Counted from the stretch's first letter, positions 53,670-63,056 are shown. The stretch: DNA of 64,000 nt from Gemmata sp. (GCA_025055115.1 JANWYJ010000029.1:62001-126000); one strand, 5' to 3'. Numbers and translations are program-made. Notes: generated by a model from the sequence alone, not told the origin.

Positions 53670-54428
53670 TCAGTCGCGTTTCTCGACAATATCTTTGCGG
53701 GTGCTTTCGATCACTTTCGCCAAAACCTTAATGTCGGCGTCGTCCACTTTATGCTTTTTGAGCACTTTGACGATGACCTCGGCGAAAGCATCGAACTCCG
53801 CATTCGTGATCATCATGCCCTTGTGAGCCTCGGCCATGGTTTTGCCGGTGTATTTCAAGGGACCGCCCGTGTTTTCACTGATCATTTCGACTAGGGTTTG
53901 ACGGAGATGGCCGATGATCTTGGGATCGGGCTTTTTGCCGCGGAAGAAGTTGATTTTCGGGTCTTCTGCGGCTGCCAGGAGAATGTCGTCGACCACTTTG
54001 CGAACACCGATTTCCCCGCCGAGCCGTTCCCACATCGTCGCGCCCTTCTTGCCGTTGCGAGCCGGCGCGATTTCTTCCAGAATCTCATCCAACGCGGTGC
54101 GGAGTTCGAAGGCCCCTTTGGGAGCGTCCCATTTGCCGGCTTTGATGTTGTCCGCAGCCCGTTCGAGCCGCAATTTGACTTTGGCTTGCAGCGTTTCGCG
54201 GTGATCCAAAAGCGGGACAATCGCCAGAAGTGTTCCCTGATACAACCGGTAGCAGCCTTCGTAGTTTTTGTCATCATTGAACAAACTCGTCCCCAACAGG
54301 GCCGACTCATAGGCCGCCGTGGCGATGCGTTTATCGAGTTCGACACGCTCCAATGGTTTCTCATCGGCACGGCTCAGGCCCACCGTGGCGACCATAACCA
54401 CAAGCATCAGAACGATTTTCGTTCGCAT
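53670..54428 (-). CDS. Exported truncated hemoglobin with extra N-terminal helical domain
   Basis: A 252-residue protein from the ATG at 54428. Signal peptide in residues 1-21 (KIVLMLVVMVATVGLSRADE). Residues ~22-125 form a helical domain of unknown type (RIATAAYESALLGTSLFNDD, LEEIAPARNGKKG). The C-terminal ~120 residues are a group-1 truncated globin: MWERLGGEIGVRKVVDDILL, FFRGKKPDPKIIGHLRQTLV, and GGPLKYTGKTMAEAHKGM with the proximal His. Truncated globins bind oxygen, NO or act in oxidative chemistry and are normally cytoplasmic and single-domain, so export plus the extra domain are notable. Divergent from the HtrA gene. Confidence 0.88.
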   Translation of the reverse strand: MRTKIVLMLVVMVATVGLSRADEKPLERVELDKRIATAAYESALLGTSLFNDDKNYEGCYRLYQGTLLAIVPLLDHRETLQAKVKLRLERAADNIKAGKWDAPKGAFELRTALDEILEEIAPARNGKKGATMWERLGGEIGVRKVVDDILLAAAEDPKINFFRGKKPDPKIIGHLRQTLVEMISENTGGPLKYTGKTMAEAHKGMMITNAEFDAFAEVIVKVLKKHKVDDADIKVLAKVIESTRKDIVEKRD

Positions 54429-54609
54429 ATAGTCCCTTTCCCAACTGGAGAGCAACCCCATGTTGCCAGTGTACCCGAAGAACTTCCGCGGGGGAATGTC
54501 GGCGGGGGTATTCGTTACGTCGGCACCGCTTGCTGGGAAACTTCGCCCGAATCTTCCAGGATTTGCCGCCTATCCTAATATGGTGTAAGCCGACACGTAG
54601 GGGAACGCC

Positions 54610-55854
54610 ATGAGCCAGCACGGTCCGCGCGATGATGCCGCGTCGTTCAATCCGTATGACATCGAAACGCGCCGCCCACGCGGCTATCCCGTCGCGGAAT
54701 CGGCTTCTCCCAGTCCGCTGGCCTACAGTTTGCTATTGCTGCTCGGCATCCTGTTGGGCATGGTCGGGCTGTGGATCGGCCACCGTATCGCCAGCCGCTG
54801 GGCCGGCGAACCCCCCAGTCACGATCCTTCCGCTCAGCCCCGTGAACCGGCCCCCACCACACCATTGGATGCAGAAGAACTCGAAGCCGTCAACCTCTTT
54901 GAAAATGCCAAAGACTCGGTGGTCAATGTCGACGTGGTCATGATCCGGCAGATGCGCTGGGATCAACCACCCATCGAAACCCAAACCAGCGGCGGCTCTG
55001 GCTTCGTTTGGGATAAACACGGCCGGATTGTGACGAATTTTCATGTTATTGCGGATGTTTTGCGCCGTCCCGATCTGATGACGCTGCGGGTGGTGATGGC
55101 CGACCGCTCTGCGTATTCGGCCACTCTCATCGGCGCTGCGGCCGATCACGATTTGGCCGTCATCCAAATCAGCGCGCCCAAAGATAAGCTCAAACCGATC
55201 GTGGTCGGAACTTCGCACGATTTGAAAGTTGGACAGAAGGCCTATGCGATTGGTAACCCCTTTGGTCTGAGCCTGACCATGACCAAAGGGATGATCAGTT
55301 CTCTCAATCGCATCATTGAAGCACCCAGCGGTGCCCGCATTCCGCGGGTGATTCAAACCGATGCCGCGATCAATCCGGGCAATTCGGGTGGCCCGCTTCT
55401 GGATAAAGCGGGCCGGCTCATCGGCGTCAATACCTCCATTGCCACACCCAACGGTGGCAACGTTGGCATCGGTTTTGCCGTGCCGGTCGATACGGTCAAT
55501 CGGGTGGTCACCGAATTGATCCAAAGTGGCCGTTCACTTCGCCCTGATTTGGGTATTACACTGTTTGACGAACGCCGTCTCCGTCAAGCCCGCTACGAAA
55601 CCGGTGTCATGATCGAACGGGTCCTTCCCAATCGGGCCGCGGCCAAAGCCGGTTTACGGGGTATGAAGTTCAACGCCCGGGGTATTCCCATCGAACCTGG
55701 CGACCTGATCATCGCGATCAACGGCGAACCGGTCAACGACATCGAAGATTACGAACGCATTGTGCGCGATCTGAAAGTCGGGGAACCGGCCAAAGTGAAG
55801 GTCTTACGCGGCAACACCGAACTCGAAGTGACCGTGATTGTCGATGGTGTATAA
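54610..55854 (+). CDS. HtrA/DegP-type serine protease with one PDZ domain
   Basis: Membrane-anchored envelope-quality-control protease, 414 residues. Residues 1-37 polar, 38-60 transmembrane anchor, 61-90 Pro-rich linker. Trypsin-like domain with intact triad: His in GRIVTNFHVIADV, Asp in AADHDLAVIQIS, Ser in INPGNSGGPLLDKAG. The activation loop is GNPFGLSLTMTKGMISSLNR. A single PDZ follows (GVMIERVLPNRAAAKAGLRG, EPGDLIIAINGEPVNDIEDY). The layout is that of DegS/HtrA-type enzymes. A 181-bp gap to the divergent globin gene must hold both promoters; TATCCTAATAT at about 54573 is a possible -10 area. Confidence 0.95.
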   Translation: MSQHGPRDDAASFNPYDIETRRPRGYPVAESASPSPLAYSLLLLLGILLGMVGLWIGHRIASRWAGEPPSHDPSAQPREPAPTTPLDAEELEAVNLFENAKDSVVNVDVVMIRQMRWDQPPIETQTSGGSGFVWDKHGRIVTNFHVIADVLRRPDLMTLRVVMADRSAYSATLIGAAADHDLAVIQISAPKDKLKPIVVGTSHDLKVGQKAYAIGNPFGLSLTMTKGMISSLNRIIEAPSGARIPRVIQTDAAINPGNSGGPLLDKAGRLIGVNTSIATPNGGNVGIGFAVPVDTVNRVVTELIQSGRSLRPDLGITLFDERRLRQARYETGVMIERVLPNRAAAKAGLRGMKFNARGIPIEPGDLIIAINGEPVNDIEDYERIVRDLKVGEPAKVKVLRGNTELEVTVIVDGV

Positions 55855-56346
55855 TTTCGGAACACTCGACCACTCGGGTGCATGATTTCTGAACACTCAG
55901 CCGCTCGGGAACACTCCCTTCTCGCCAGCCTTCCCCTTCTCTCCAGCCTTCGGGGAAGTGGCTCGGCGCCGCTACGTCCGTTTCATCCGCTCTAAAGCGA
56001 CTGCCTTCATCGCGGCGACCCAATCGGGGAAGTGGTTGGGTGCCGTTCCGTCCGTTTCTGTCGGCGCTTTGTGTCAATTCTGTTTGTGTCAATTCTGTCG
56101 GCACTTTGTGTCAAGTGGTTACAAGCGTTGGCGTCGGTTTCTGACGTTGGCGCTATTGGCTCGCCTCGTCACAATAGGTAAGCGTGGCGAGGTATTCATC
56201 TTCCACCGGATTTTCCGCTTCTTGGTGTGGTTTTTCTCGCCGGACGCGAAAGCCTGTTCTAGACTCCCAGCACCGGCGATGTTCCTTCGGCCCGGATACA
56301 GGCCGTCGGTGACGCCGGCCAGTATGAATTCGGGAAGGATGGCTCC
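55855..56346. repeat. Spacer with direct repeats
   Basis: No gene in 492 bp. A 36-bp unit (TCGGGGAAGTGG...CGTCCGTTTC) lies at 55950-55985 and 56024-56059 with several mismatches. A TTTGTGTCAATTCTGT motif is repeated two to three times at 56075-56115. GGAACACTC and its neighbours recur around 55858-55915. Confidence 0.8.
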
Positions 56347-58215
56347 ATGTCTTTGCCCCTGTCGAGCCTACGCAGCGATGATGCAACCCCGGTACGGCCT
56401 GCGCCGTTTGTGGAACGTGTTTTTGGCACACCGCGTTTTCATACCGAAGGCGACATCGCCGCGCTGACATTTGCCGCGGACGGCACGGTGTTGGCCGTGG
56501 ACGAAGCCGGGGTGTTGTGGCGTTGGTCAGGCGAGGGCCGGTTGCTGGCCCGACACTTTTTGAGCGATTTGGAAACGCTCTGGTGCTTTGGGCCGCAGGG
56601 GGAGTTGTTGGCCAGCGGCAACGATGACCTGATTTTGTGGGAAACGGCGACCGGGCAATTGTTCCGCCGCATCGAACAACCTTCGGATCAATCGGCGTGG
56701 GTAACGGCTATCGCCTTTTCTCCGGAGGGGCGTCTGGTCGCTGCCGGTCACGATAATGGTTGGGTACGGTTTTGGGATGTCGCCTCCCAGAAGTTTTTGG
56801 GACAAATCGCAGCGCATGCCAGTGGTGCGGTGCGGCAGCCCGTTTCGGCTGTGGCGTTTTCGCCCGACGGGAAGTGGCTGGCCACGGCCGGGGAAGATCG
56901 CGTCGTGCGTGTCTGGGATAGTGATTCGCACCAGTTGGTCGCTGAGTTGAAAAGCCACACCGACCGGATACCGGCGCTGGTGTGGTCGCCGGATGCGCGG
57001 CTGCTGATCTCCGCGGGTTGGGATACCTCGGCCCGGGTGTGGCGCCCCCCCCATCCCGACCCGCTGATGCTGCTCAATAGCCACGCCGACCAAGTGCATG
57101 CTCTGGCCTATAGCCCCGATGGGAAGTATCTGGCCTGCGCCGACTCCGATAACGACATCTATTTGTGGCGCGATCCCGAAACGGCTCAACGCGGCCCCAT
57201 TCTCCGCGGGCACACCGATGAAATTCGCTGCCTGGCCTTCTCCCCGGATGGCCGGCAGTTAGCCAGCGCCGGTCTGGATCGGGTTGTGCACATTTGGGAT
57301 GTTCGCGATGGGCAACTGCTGGCCGGTCCTAACCCGAAAGGTCGCCACAGTATTGCCGTCATTGCCGGCACGCCGTTGCGCTTGGCCAGTTCCGCCGGTT
57401 CCAAAGTACGGGTGTGGGATGTGGCCAGTGGGGAGGAAGTCGCTCCCACGCACCTGTGCCCGGCTGTGGCCGTCGCGGCCAGTTCCGATGGGAAATGGCT
57501 GGGGATTGGCGGCACCGATCATTACACGCAATTGTGGAATGCGGCGGAAGGAACCCTCCACGCCTCCCTCGAAGCCACCAAGCCGCCGATTGGCTTTCTC
57601 ACCTTCACGCCCGATGGGAAAACTCTCCTCCACACCAGCCCGACGGATGGCCTGGTGTGGCTGTGGGCCTGCGAAACCGGCCAACCCGAACTGATTCTCA
57701 TCGAAGCGGCCGATGCTTGCACGCTGGAGGCCGTGGCGGTCCATCCCAATGGCCGTTGGGTGGCCTGCGGTGGTATCGACTACCTGAACACCGGCGAACG
57801 CGATGGCGCTGTGTGCCTTTGGGATATTCCCACCAAGGAAAAACTCGCCACGATCGATGTGGGGGTTACGTCGCTGGCCTTCGATCCTCAGGGGAAGTAC
57901 CTCGCCGGGGCCGGTTTGGACGATGCGGTCTACGTTTGGGATGCCGCTACCCAAGAGACCGTTTTCGTCTTCGGCGGGCACCTGCACGCCATCAATGTCG
58001 TGGTCTTCGATCCGACCGGCAGCTATTTGCTCAGTGGTAGCGACGACGGTACTCTGCGCTGTTGGGACGTGCTCAGCGGCCGTACCCTAGTTGTCCGCGA
58101 ATTGGATAGCCCCGTGCAGTCGCTGGCCTTCTCACCTGATGGCCGCTTCCTCTTCTGTGCCAACGGCAACACCACCTGTTACCAGATCGACTTCCAGAAG
58201 TTTTTGGAAGACTAG
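56347..58215 (+). CDS. WD40 protein, fourteen repeats (two propellers)
   Basis: A 622-residue protein made almost entirely of WD40 repeats, with about 30 N-terminal residues outside them. By eye there are fourteen units, each with FSPDGK-like turn and a closing Trp-Asp: for example VAFSPDGKWLATAGEDRVVR, LAYSPDGKYLACADSDND, LAFDPQGKYLAGAGLDDAVY, VVFDPTGSYLLSGSDDGTLR. Fourteen would make two seven-bladed propellers. No signal peptide, kinase domain or F-box was seen, so it is probably a cytoplasmic scaffold. Such proteins are common in planctomycetes. Alone on its strand. Confidence 0.93.
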   Translation: MSLPLSSLRSDDATPVRPAPFVERVFGTPRFHTEGDIAALTFAADGTVLAVDEAGVLWRWSGEGRLLARHFLSDLETLWCFGPQGELLASGNDDLILWETATGQLFRRIEQPSDQSAWVTAIAFSPEGRLVAAGHDNGWVRFWDVASQKFLGQIAAHASGAVRQPVSAVAFSPDGKWLATAGEDRVVRVWDSDSHQLVAELKSHTDRIPALVWSPDARLLISAGWDTSARVWRPPHPDPLMLLNSHADQVHALAYSPDGKYLACADSDNDIYLWRDPETAQRGPILRGHTDEIRCLAFSPDGRQLASAGLDRVVHIWDVRDGQLLAGPNPKGRHSIAVIAGTPLRLASSAGSKVRVWDVASGEEVAPTHLCPAVAVAASSDGKWLGIGGTDHYTQLWNAAEGTLHASLEATKPPIGFLTFTPDGKTLLHTSPTDGLVWLWACETGQPELILIEAADACTLEAVAVHPNGRWVACGGIDYLNTGERDGAVCLWDIPTKEKLATIDVGVTSLAFDPQGKYLAGAGLDDAVYVWDAATQETVFVFGGHLHAINVVVFDPTGSYLLSGSDDGTLRCWDVLSGRTLVVRELDSPVQSLAFSPDGRFLFCANGNTTCYQIDFQKFLED

Positions 58216-58531
58216 ATTGACGCCTTGGGCATTTTTGGCCCAGGATGGTCAACGGGTGGTACCGTTGCCGTTCTCGCACTAACAGGTCGACCGCGCTTTG
58301 TGTGGTATTTCAACGGATGGTCAACGGGTGGTACCGTTGCCGTTCTCGCACCCTCAGGGCGGTGGCGGTAATCTCACGACCCAGATCGCCGGCTAGCGCA
58401 GAAAGAGGCTGTGCCCCCTCACTTCTGGACTGCCTCCTCACTTCTGGACTGCCAGACACAGTGCAATAAGCGAAGGGTGTGAACATCGTCCCCTCACTTC
58501 TGAGCTGCCGGCTGACTTCTGGGCTACCCCC
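58216..58531. repeat. Convergent spacer with two repeat arrays
   Basis: No gene. A 37-bp unit (GGATGGTCAACGGGTGGTAC...) is present exactly twice at 58243-58279 and 58315-58351, 72 bp apart. The rest is the five-copy CTCACTTCTGG array listed next. Confidence 0.9.
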
Positions 58532-58547
58532 TCACTTCTGGATTTTG
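58418..58547. repeat. Five-copy repeat that includes a gene's stop codon
   Basis: CTCACTTCTGGACTGCC occurs at 58418-58434 and 58437-58453, with variants at 58493-58509, 58512-58528 and 58531-58547. The last copy covers the final codons and stop of the neighbouring gene (TCA at 58532-58534 is its TGA), so each copy carries the same stop-codon context. Confidence 0.88.
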
Positions 58548-60421
58548 GCGTACCAATCGCGCCACGCGGTTGCGGCCAGCGCCTTCTGGCCAGCACTGGC
58601 CCCTGGTGATGGGCCGAAGTCGTAGCCGGTGAGGCTTTTCAGTCCGGCGTGGGCGGCGCGGCTGACCGCGTCGTTGGTATCCGTCAGCGCGTCGATGAGG
58701 TCGGGGATGTGGCTTTTGTCGTCTTTCATGGCGCAGGCCAGGGCGGCGGCTCGGCGGAGTTCGGCTTCGTCGGATTTGAGCATGGCGCGGAGGGTGGCGG
58801 CCGTCATCCGGCTGAGGCGTTCGGCCAGGGCTTCCCGGGCAGCTTTCTTGCGTGGCCCTGCTTCCAGGGCGGTGGCTGCGGCCACAAGCGCCCGGGTGTA
58901 TTCGCTGCCTTTGCTGTCGCGCAGGGCTGCCAGTTGTTTGTTCCAGTCCTCGCCGGTGGATTTCAGCAGATCGGCGGCCATGGCGATGGCGCGATCGCCG
59001 GTGGGGTTGGGAAGAGTCAGCACGGGTGGGGGCACCGTGGCGATGGGGGTGGTGGGACGGGGCGGTAACAGATCGACCGGGGATGGCCCTTTGCCGGCCC
59101 GTAATTCGGTGTTGGTGGGGTCTTTCTGCACCTTGCTCGACAGATCGCGAGCCAGGTTCGACTTGGCGAGAAATAGCAGAGCAAAGGCGGTATTCACCTC
59201 CGCGTTGTAGCCGCCGATATCCCAACTGCCGTTGGGCGATTGCGAGCGGACAATCGCTGTCGCACCCACGTCGTACCAGTTAAAGCCGCCAATCTTTTCA
59301 ACTCCATAAACCACGCCGACCCGTTCCAACGACCAGAGGAAGTACAAATCGCCCTGGCCGTGGCCCCCTTGGGCGCTGAGAAGGCCTTGACCGGTGCGGA
59401 TTTTGTCGGCGATGGTCAGACCCAGCCCCGCAAAGGCCCGTTGGATGACCAAATCGCGGGCATCGGCGGGCCGTTTCGCCGGTGGTTTCTTTTCCGGCTC
59501 TTTGGGGCTGCTCGCGAAGGGATCGGTCGGTTTCGGTTCATTTTTGCCCGGTTCGGCAGGCATCGGCGCCGGTGGCGCCGGCTGGACGCGGCGTTCCTCG
59601 CGGCGGGCTAGCGCGGTGGCCATGCTGATCAAGCCTGCGCAATACATCGACGGGCTGCCTGGAGGAGTCGTCGTCGAACCCGGCAGCGGCCCCGAGTACG
59701 GCCAGTTGCCCGTCTGGGGGTCTTGACTGGCCATGAAGCGCCGTTCGATAGCATCGAGCGAACGTTCGACATCAACCCCATGCTTGCGCGCCATCCAAAG
59801 AGCCATCACCGCAAACTGGGTGTTGGAGTTGTCGTCCATTTGTGGCCCCATGCCGCCGGGTTGCTGCTTGGCCACCATCAGCGCCTGACCATACTTTTCA
59901 ACCTCCGGATAGAGTTTGCCCGCGACTTGTGGGTTCGCTTTAATCGCCTTGAGCCAGGCGATGTCGTTATCGTTGATGGAATTCAGGCAGTTGTACGACC
60001 ATCCGCCATGAGGGGTCTGGCCCACCAGCAGCCGCACCGCCAATATCTGAATCAGCGGTTCGTCAGCCGGATCGCCGAGCCGGTCGAGGTACATCAAACA
60101 CAGGGAAATTTGATAGGTTCGGATTTCGCGATAGACCGCTTCGCGCACTCGCTGCGTGATCGTTTTGATGGCGTCGTCGTTGGGCGCAACGCCGTTTTCC
60201 AATAACGCCAAGCCGGATAGGCAAGTGGGACCAATGCCGTAGGCTTCACCCGGTACCGCTCCGCCCACCTCCGCGCCACGGGCGTACTTGGCTTTCAACA
60301 CCGCGATACCACCTTGAATGGCCTTATCAATTTCGTCCGGTGAGGCCGCGTGGACCCCAGGAACCCACACGACCAGCAGACTAGCCAGCACGCCACTTGG
60401 GCGGAACCACGTTCCAACCAT
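58532..60421 (-). CDS. Exported terpenoid-cyclase-fold protein with HEAT-like C-terminus
   Basis: A 629-residue protein. Signal peptide (VLASLLVVWVPGVHA), then an alpha/alpha-toroid of the prenyltransferase/squalene-cyclase type: IDKAIQGGIAVLKAKYARG, TYQISLCLMYLDRLG, GGWSYNCLNSINDNDI, NSNTQFAVMALWMARKHGV and later GHGQGDLYFLWSLERVGVV, GSWDIGGYNAEVNTAFALLF. The cyclase catalytic motif DXDD is not seen, so a non-enzymatic scaffold is likely, as in many planctomycete relatives. A Pro/Lys-rich linker and, after residue ~490, HEAT-like helices (MLKSDEAELRRAAALACAMK, HIPDLIDALTDTNDAVSRAA) follow. Function unknown. Confidence 0.85.
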   Translation of the reverse strand: MVGTWFRPSGVLASLLVVWVPGVHAASPDEIDKAIQGGIAVLKAKYARGAEVGGAVPGEAYGIGPTCLSGLALLENGVAPNDDAIKTITQRVREAVYREIRTYQISLCLMYLDRLGDPADEPLIQILAVRLLVGQTPHGGWSYNCLNSINDNDIAWLKAIKANPQVAGKLYPEVEKYGQALMVAKQQPGGMGPQMDDNSNTQFAVMALWMARKHGVDVERSLDAIERRFMASQDPQTGNWPYSGPLPGSTTTPPGSPSMYCAGLISMATALARREERRVQPAPPAPMPAEPGKNEPKPTDPFASSPKEPEKKPPAKRPADARDLVIQRAFAGLGLTIADKIRTGQGLLSAQGGHGQGDLYFLWSLERVGVVYGVEKIGGFNWYDVGATAIVRSQSPNGSWDIGGYNAEVNTAFALLFLAKSNLARDLSSKVQKDPTNTELRAGKGPSPVDLLPPRPTTPIATVPPPVLTLPNPTGDRAIAMAADLLKSTGEDWNKQLAALRDSKGSEYTRALVAAATALEAGPRKKAAREALAERLSRMTAATLRAMLKSDEAELRRAAALACAMKDDKSHIPDLIDALTDTNDAVSRAAHAGLKSLTGYDFGPSPGASAGQKALAATAWRDWYAKIQK

Positions 60422-60751
60422 TGTTGGACCCTCAGCCGATGGAGGTGGTGCCAGTTGTCTCTAATGTACCACGTTGGAAGTACGGAAGCGACTGCGAAAT
60501 GCTTTCACCCTGATGCTCACATGCGGCTGTCGGGCCCGCAATGGCCTTTTGGGAGTACGGAAGCGACTACGAAATGACTTCCCCATCGCCTTCGGACGAG
60601 TGATCCCAGGGGGGCGCTACCCCAATATCCGGAAAAGGTTGCTACGTTGTTAAGGGCGTTGGGGACGAGTGATCCCAAGGGGTTTTTCGCGGCCCCAACG
60701 TTTTTCGCGCCCCCTATATTCCGGGGCGATACAATCCGGGTGGCCAAAGAT
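60422..60751. repeat. Spacer with two duplicated motifs
   Basis: No gene. A 23-bp unit (AGTACGGAAGCGACTGCGAA...) lies at 60479-60501 and 60554-60576 with one mismatch. GGACGAGTGATCCCA lies at 60594-60608 and 60663-60677. Promoter elements for the upstream-facing gene at 60421 must be here but none was clear. Confidence 0.85.
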
Positions 60752-61888
60752 TTACTTCACAATCACCTCGATAGGAATGAGGTGGTTGATCATGTAGGTG
60801 CGGCGGTCGGGGTCGCGGGTGGCGGCTTGGGTATTGCCGCGCTCGTCGGTACAGCGGACGACGAAGGCGTAGGTCTGCTTTTGCGTGGGTGTGAACGGAT
60901 GGCTCCAGCGCACGAATTGGAACGGCTCGGACTTGGTGATTTCTTTGACGATCGTCCACTGGCGGCCGCCGTCGCTACTGAATTCCACCTTGGCGACACG
61001 GTTTTCGCCCGCCCACGCATAGCCTTGGACCACCAGCGGCTGGTTGACGGGGAGAATGGCTCCGGCTTCGGGCTGGGTGATGATCGCCTTGGGCTGAATA
61101 GCGGTGATGGGGGCCAATTGGGGGGGAGCGTTCGCGGGCCGGTGCCAGGAGGAATAGTCAAACGTTTGCCAAAACCCGGTGTGCGGGCGATCCAACACCA
61201 CAATTTGCGTCAGCCACTTGACGGACGCCATGCCGTACCAGCCGCCGACAATCGCCCGCAGCGGTGCCCCATGAGCGGGCGACAGTGGTTCGTCGTTCAT
61301 CTGCCAGACGATGAGCGTTTCATCCTTTTGCGCCTTGGCTAGGGGAATACCCCGATCGAAGGGGATGGCCCCAGGCGTGGGCGGATCGGCGACGGTACCA
61401 CGATCCGCCCCGATGAGCACCACGTCGCTGGCCCCCGGCTTGACGCGGGCACGGGCCAGGATGGCACCGAGAGGAACTCCCGTCCACAAGGCTTGCCCCA
61501 CGCCCCCATGACCCCACTGCAACCCGCGGACCGGCGGAACGAGAAAGACACGGCCGTTGCCGGCACATTCCAGGAGTATTTCCCGCCGCACCACGTCCAT
61601 AGCCTGAAGATCATCCAGCGTTAGTTCGAGGTTTTTCTCGACATGCCCGGTGACACTCAGGCGCAAGGTCTTCGCGTCTAGCGCAGGAACGGCAAAGTGG
61701 CTGCGGACGAAGAATTTCTCGGTTTGGCGCGAAAATAGCTCGCTCAGGGGTGTTTCGAGATTCCGCGGTTCGTGCATCCGCACGATGAGCGGTTCGGCCC
61801 GGGCCGAGGACGGCGCTTGCGCAACCACGGCTGCCGCGACCGCCGCCGCCGGGGCCGAACGGAGTAACTCTCGCCGCGAAAGTGCCAT
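60752..61888 (-). CDS. Sulfite-oxidase-like molybdenum enzyme (Tat-exported)
   Basis: A 378-residue oxidoreductase of the sulfite oxidase family. Start at the ATG at 61888 (MALSRRELLRSAPAAAVAAA), with a twin-Arg signal, so it is probably folded with its Mo cofactor before export. Mo-binding domain: RSHFAVPALDAKTLRLSVTG, catalytic Cys ligand in LLECAGNGRVFL, GVGQALWTGVPLGAILARA and the HGAPLRAIVGGWYGMASVKW block. The C-terminal dimerisation domain has AWAGENRVAKVEFSSDGGRQ. There is no heme domain; an external cytochrome acceptor would be needed and none is adjacent. The substrate could be sulfite or another S- or N-oxide. Confidence 0.92.
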   Translation of the reverse strand: MALSRRELLRSAPAAAVAAAVVAQAPSSARAEPLIVRMHEPRNLETPLSELFSRQTEKFFVRSHFAVPALDAKTLRLSVTGHVEKNLELTLDDLQAMDVVRREILLECAGNGRVFLVPPVRGLQWGHGGVGQALWTGVPLGAILARARVKPGASDVVLIGADRGTVADPPTPGAIPFDRGIPLAKAQKDETLIVWQMNDEPLSPAHGAPLRAIVGGWYGMASVKWLTQIVVLDRPHTGFWQTFDYSSWHRPANAPPQLAPITAIQPKAIITQPEAGAILPVNQPLVVQGYAWAGENRVAKVEFSSDGGRQWTIVKEITKSEPFQFVRWSHPFTPTQKQTYAFVVRCTDERGNTQAATRDPDRRTYMINHLIPIEVIVK

Positions 61889-62018
61889 CACAACGCTCTC
61901 CCCCAACGGTTCTGCCATCCCTAAGAACAACGCAAGTCGAAGTTCAGCCAGAGTTGGCCGAAAAATTCCTTGCCCAAGCCGCTGCGGCAGGGGAAACTCA
62001 CCACACAAGGCGGCGGTT

Positions 62019-63056
62019 TCACCAACCCAAGCCTTTGGTGGTCGTTTTGATACGGGTCAACTTGTCGTTGGTACACATATACAGAACGCTGCCGTCGTCG
62101 CCCCAGCCCACGTTGGCTGTTTTATCGTTGGTGACGATCCGGCCCAGCAGCTTCCCTTGAGGCGAGAACACATACACGCCGTTGACCGCGGTGGCGAAGA
62201 TGTGGCCGTCTTTATCCACCTTCATGCCGTCGGGCAAGCCTTTGTTCGGGTGGGCCTTCACGTCCGCGGTGGCATCGTACAACACTTTGCCTTCGCCCAG
62301 GCTACCATCGTCCCGGATGGGGAAGGCCATCCAAATCGCTTTTTCAGGGTCGGAGTTGGCCACGTAGAGTGTTTTTTCGTCCGGGGAGAGGGCAATACCA
62401 TTGGGCCGCGACATTTCTTTGGTCAGAAGTGTCAGTTCGCCTTTGCGGGAATAGCGATAAACCCCTTGGAAATCGAGTTCTTTGGTGGGGTCGTTCATCT
62501 GTTTGGGTAAGCCGTAGGGCGGATCGGTGAAGTACATGTCGCCGTTTTGGGCGAACACCAGATCGTTGGGGCTGTTGAACCGTTTGCCCATGTACTTATC
62601 CACGATGGTTGTGAAGGTTCCGTCGCGGTTCATCATGGCAACGCGGCGGTCGCCGTGTTGGCACAAAACCAGGCGGAAATCCTGGATGATAGCCAGCCCA
62701 TTCGAACCGGGTTCGGCTCCGGTGAAGGGTTCTTTGCCGGTATAGCCGCTGGGTTTGAGAAACTGAGTCACGCCTTCTTTTTCTGACCAGCGCATGATGC
62801 GATTGTTAGGAATATCCGAAAACAGCAAGGAATTGGTGCGTTTGTCCCACACCGGGCCTTCGGTCCATTTGAAACCGTCGGCGAGCAGTTCGATTTTGGC
62901 ATCTTTGGGGATGAGGGTGTCGAACTTGGGGTCGAGCCGTTCGATCGAGCCGATGGTTTTGTAGGTTTTCTCATTCTCGGCCTCGGCCCGGGGCCCGACG
63001 CCGTTTGCCGAAACCACCATCAACAGCACCACAGTACCGACGAGCCAACGCACCAT
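62019..63056 (-). CDS. Exported SMP-30/gluconolactonase-like protein
   Basis: A six-bladed-propeller protein of 345 residues. ATG at 63056 (MVRWLVGTVVLLMVVSANGV) chosen because GAGGAGG ends 8 nt upstream; ATG 63071 is possible, and the far longer open frame runs under the divergent transporter. Signal peptide in residues 1-25. Family motifs: FKWTEGPVWDKRTNSLLFSD, FTGAEPGSNGLAIIQDFRLV, RFNSPNDLVFAQNGDMYFTD, MSRPNGIALSPDEKTLYVAN and GLPDGMKVDKDGHIFATAVN, which carry the metal-binding Glu, Asn and Asp. Relatives are lactonases, mostly of sugar lactones; the substrate is unknown. Same strand as, and 130 bp upstream of, the molybdenum enzyme gene. Confidence 0.93.
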   Translation of the reverse strand: MVRWLVGTVVLLMVVSANGVGPRAEAENEKTYKTIGSIERLDPKFDTLIPKDAKIELLADGFKWTEGPVWDKRTNSLLFSDIPNNRIMRWSEKEGVTQFLKPSGYTGKEPFTGAEPGSNGLAIIQDFRLVLCQHGDRRVAMMNRDGTFTTIVDKYMGKRFNSPNDLVFAQNGDMYFTDPPYGLPKQMNDPTKELDFQGVYRYSRKGELTLLTKEMSRPNGIALSPDEKTLYVANSDPEKAIWMAFPIRDDGSLGEGKVLYDATADVKAHPNKGLPDGMKVDKDGHIFATAVNGVYVFSPQGKLLGRIVTNDKTANVGWGDDGSVLYMCTNDKLTRIKTTTKGLGW

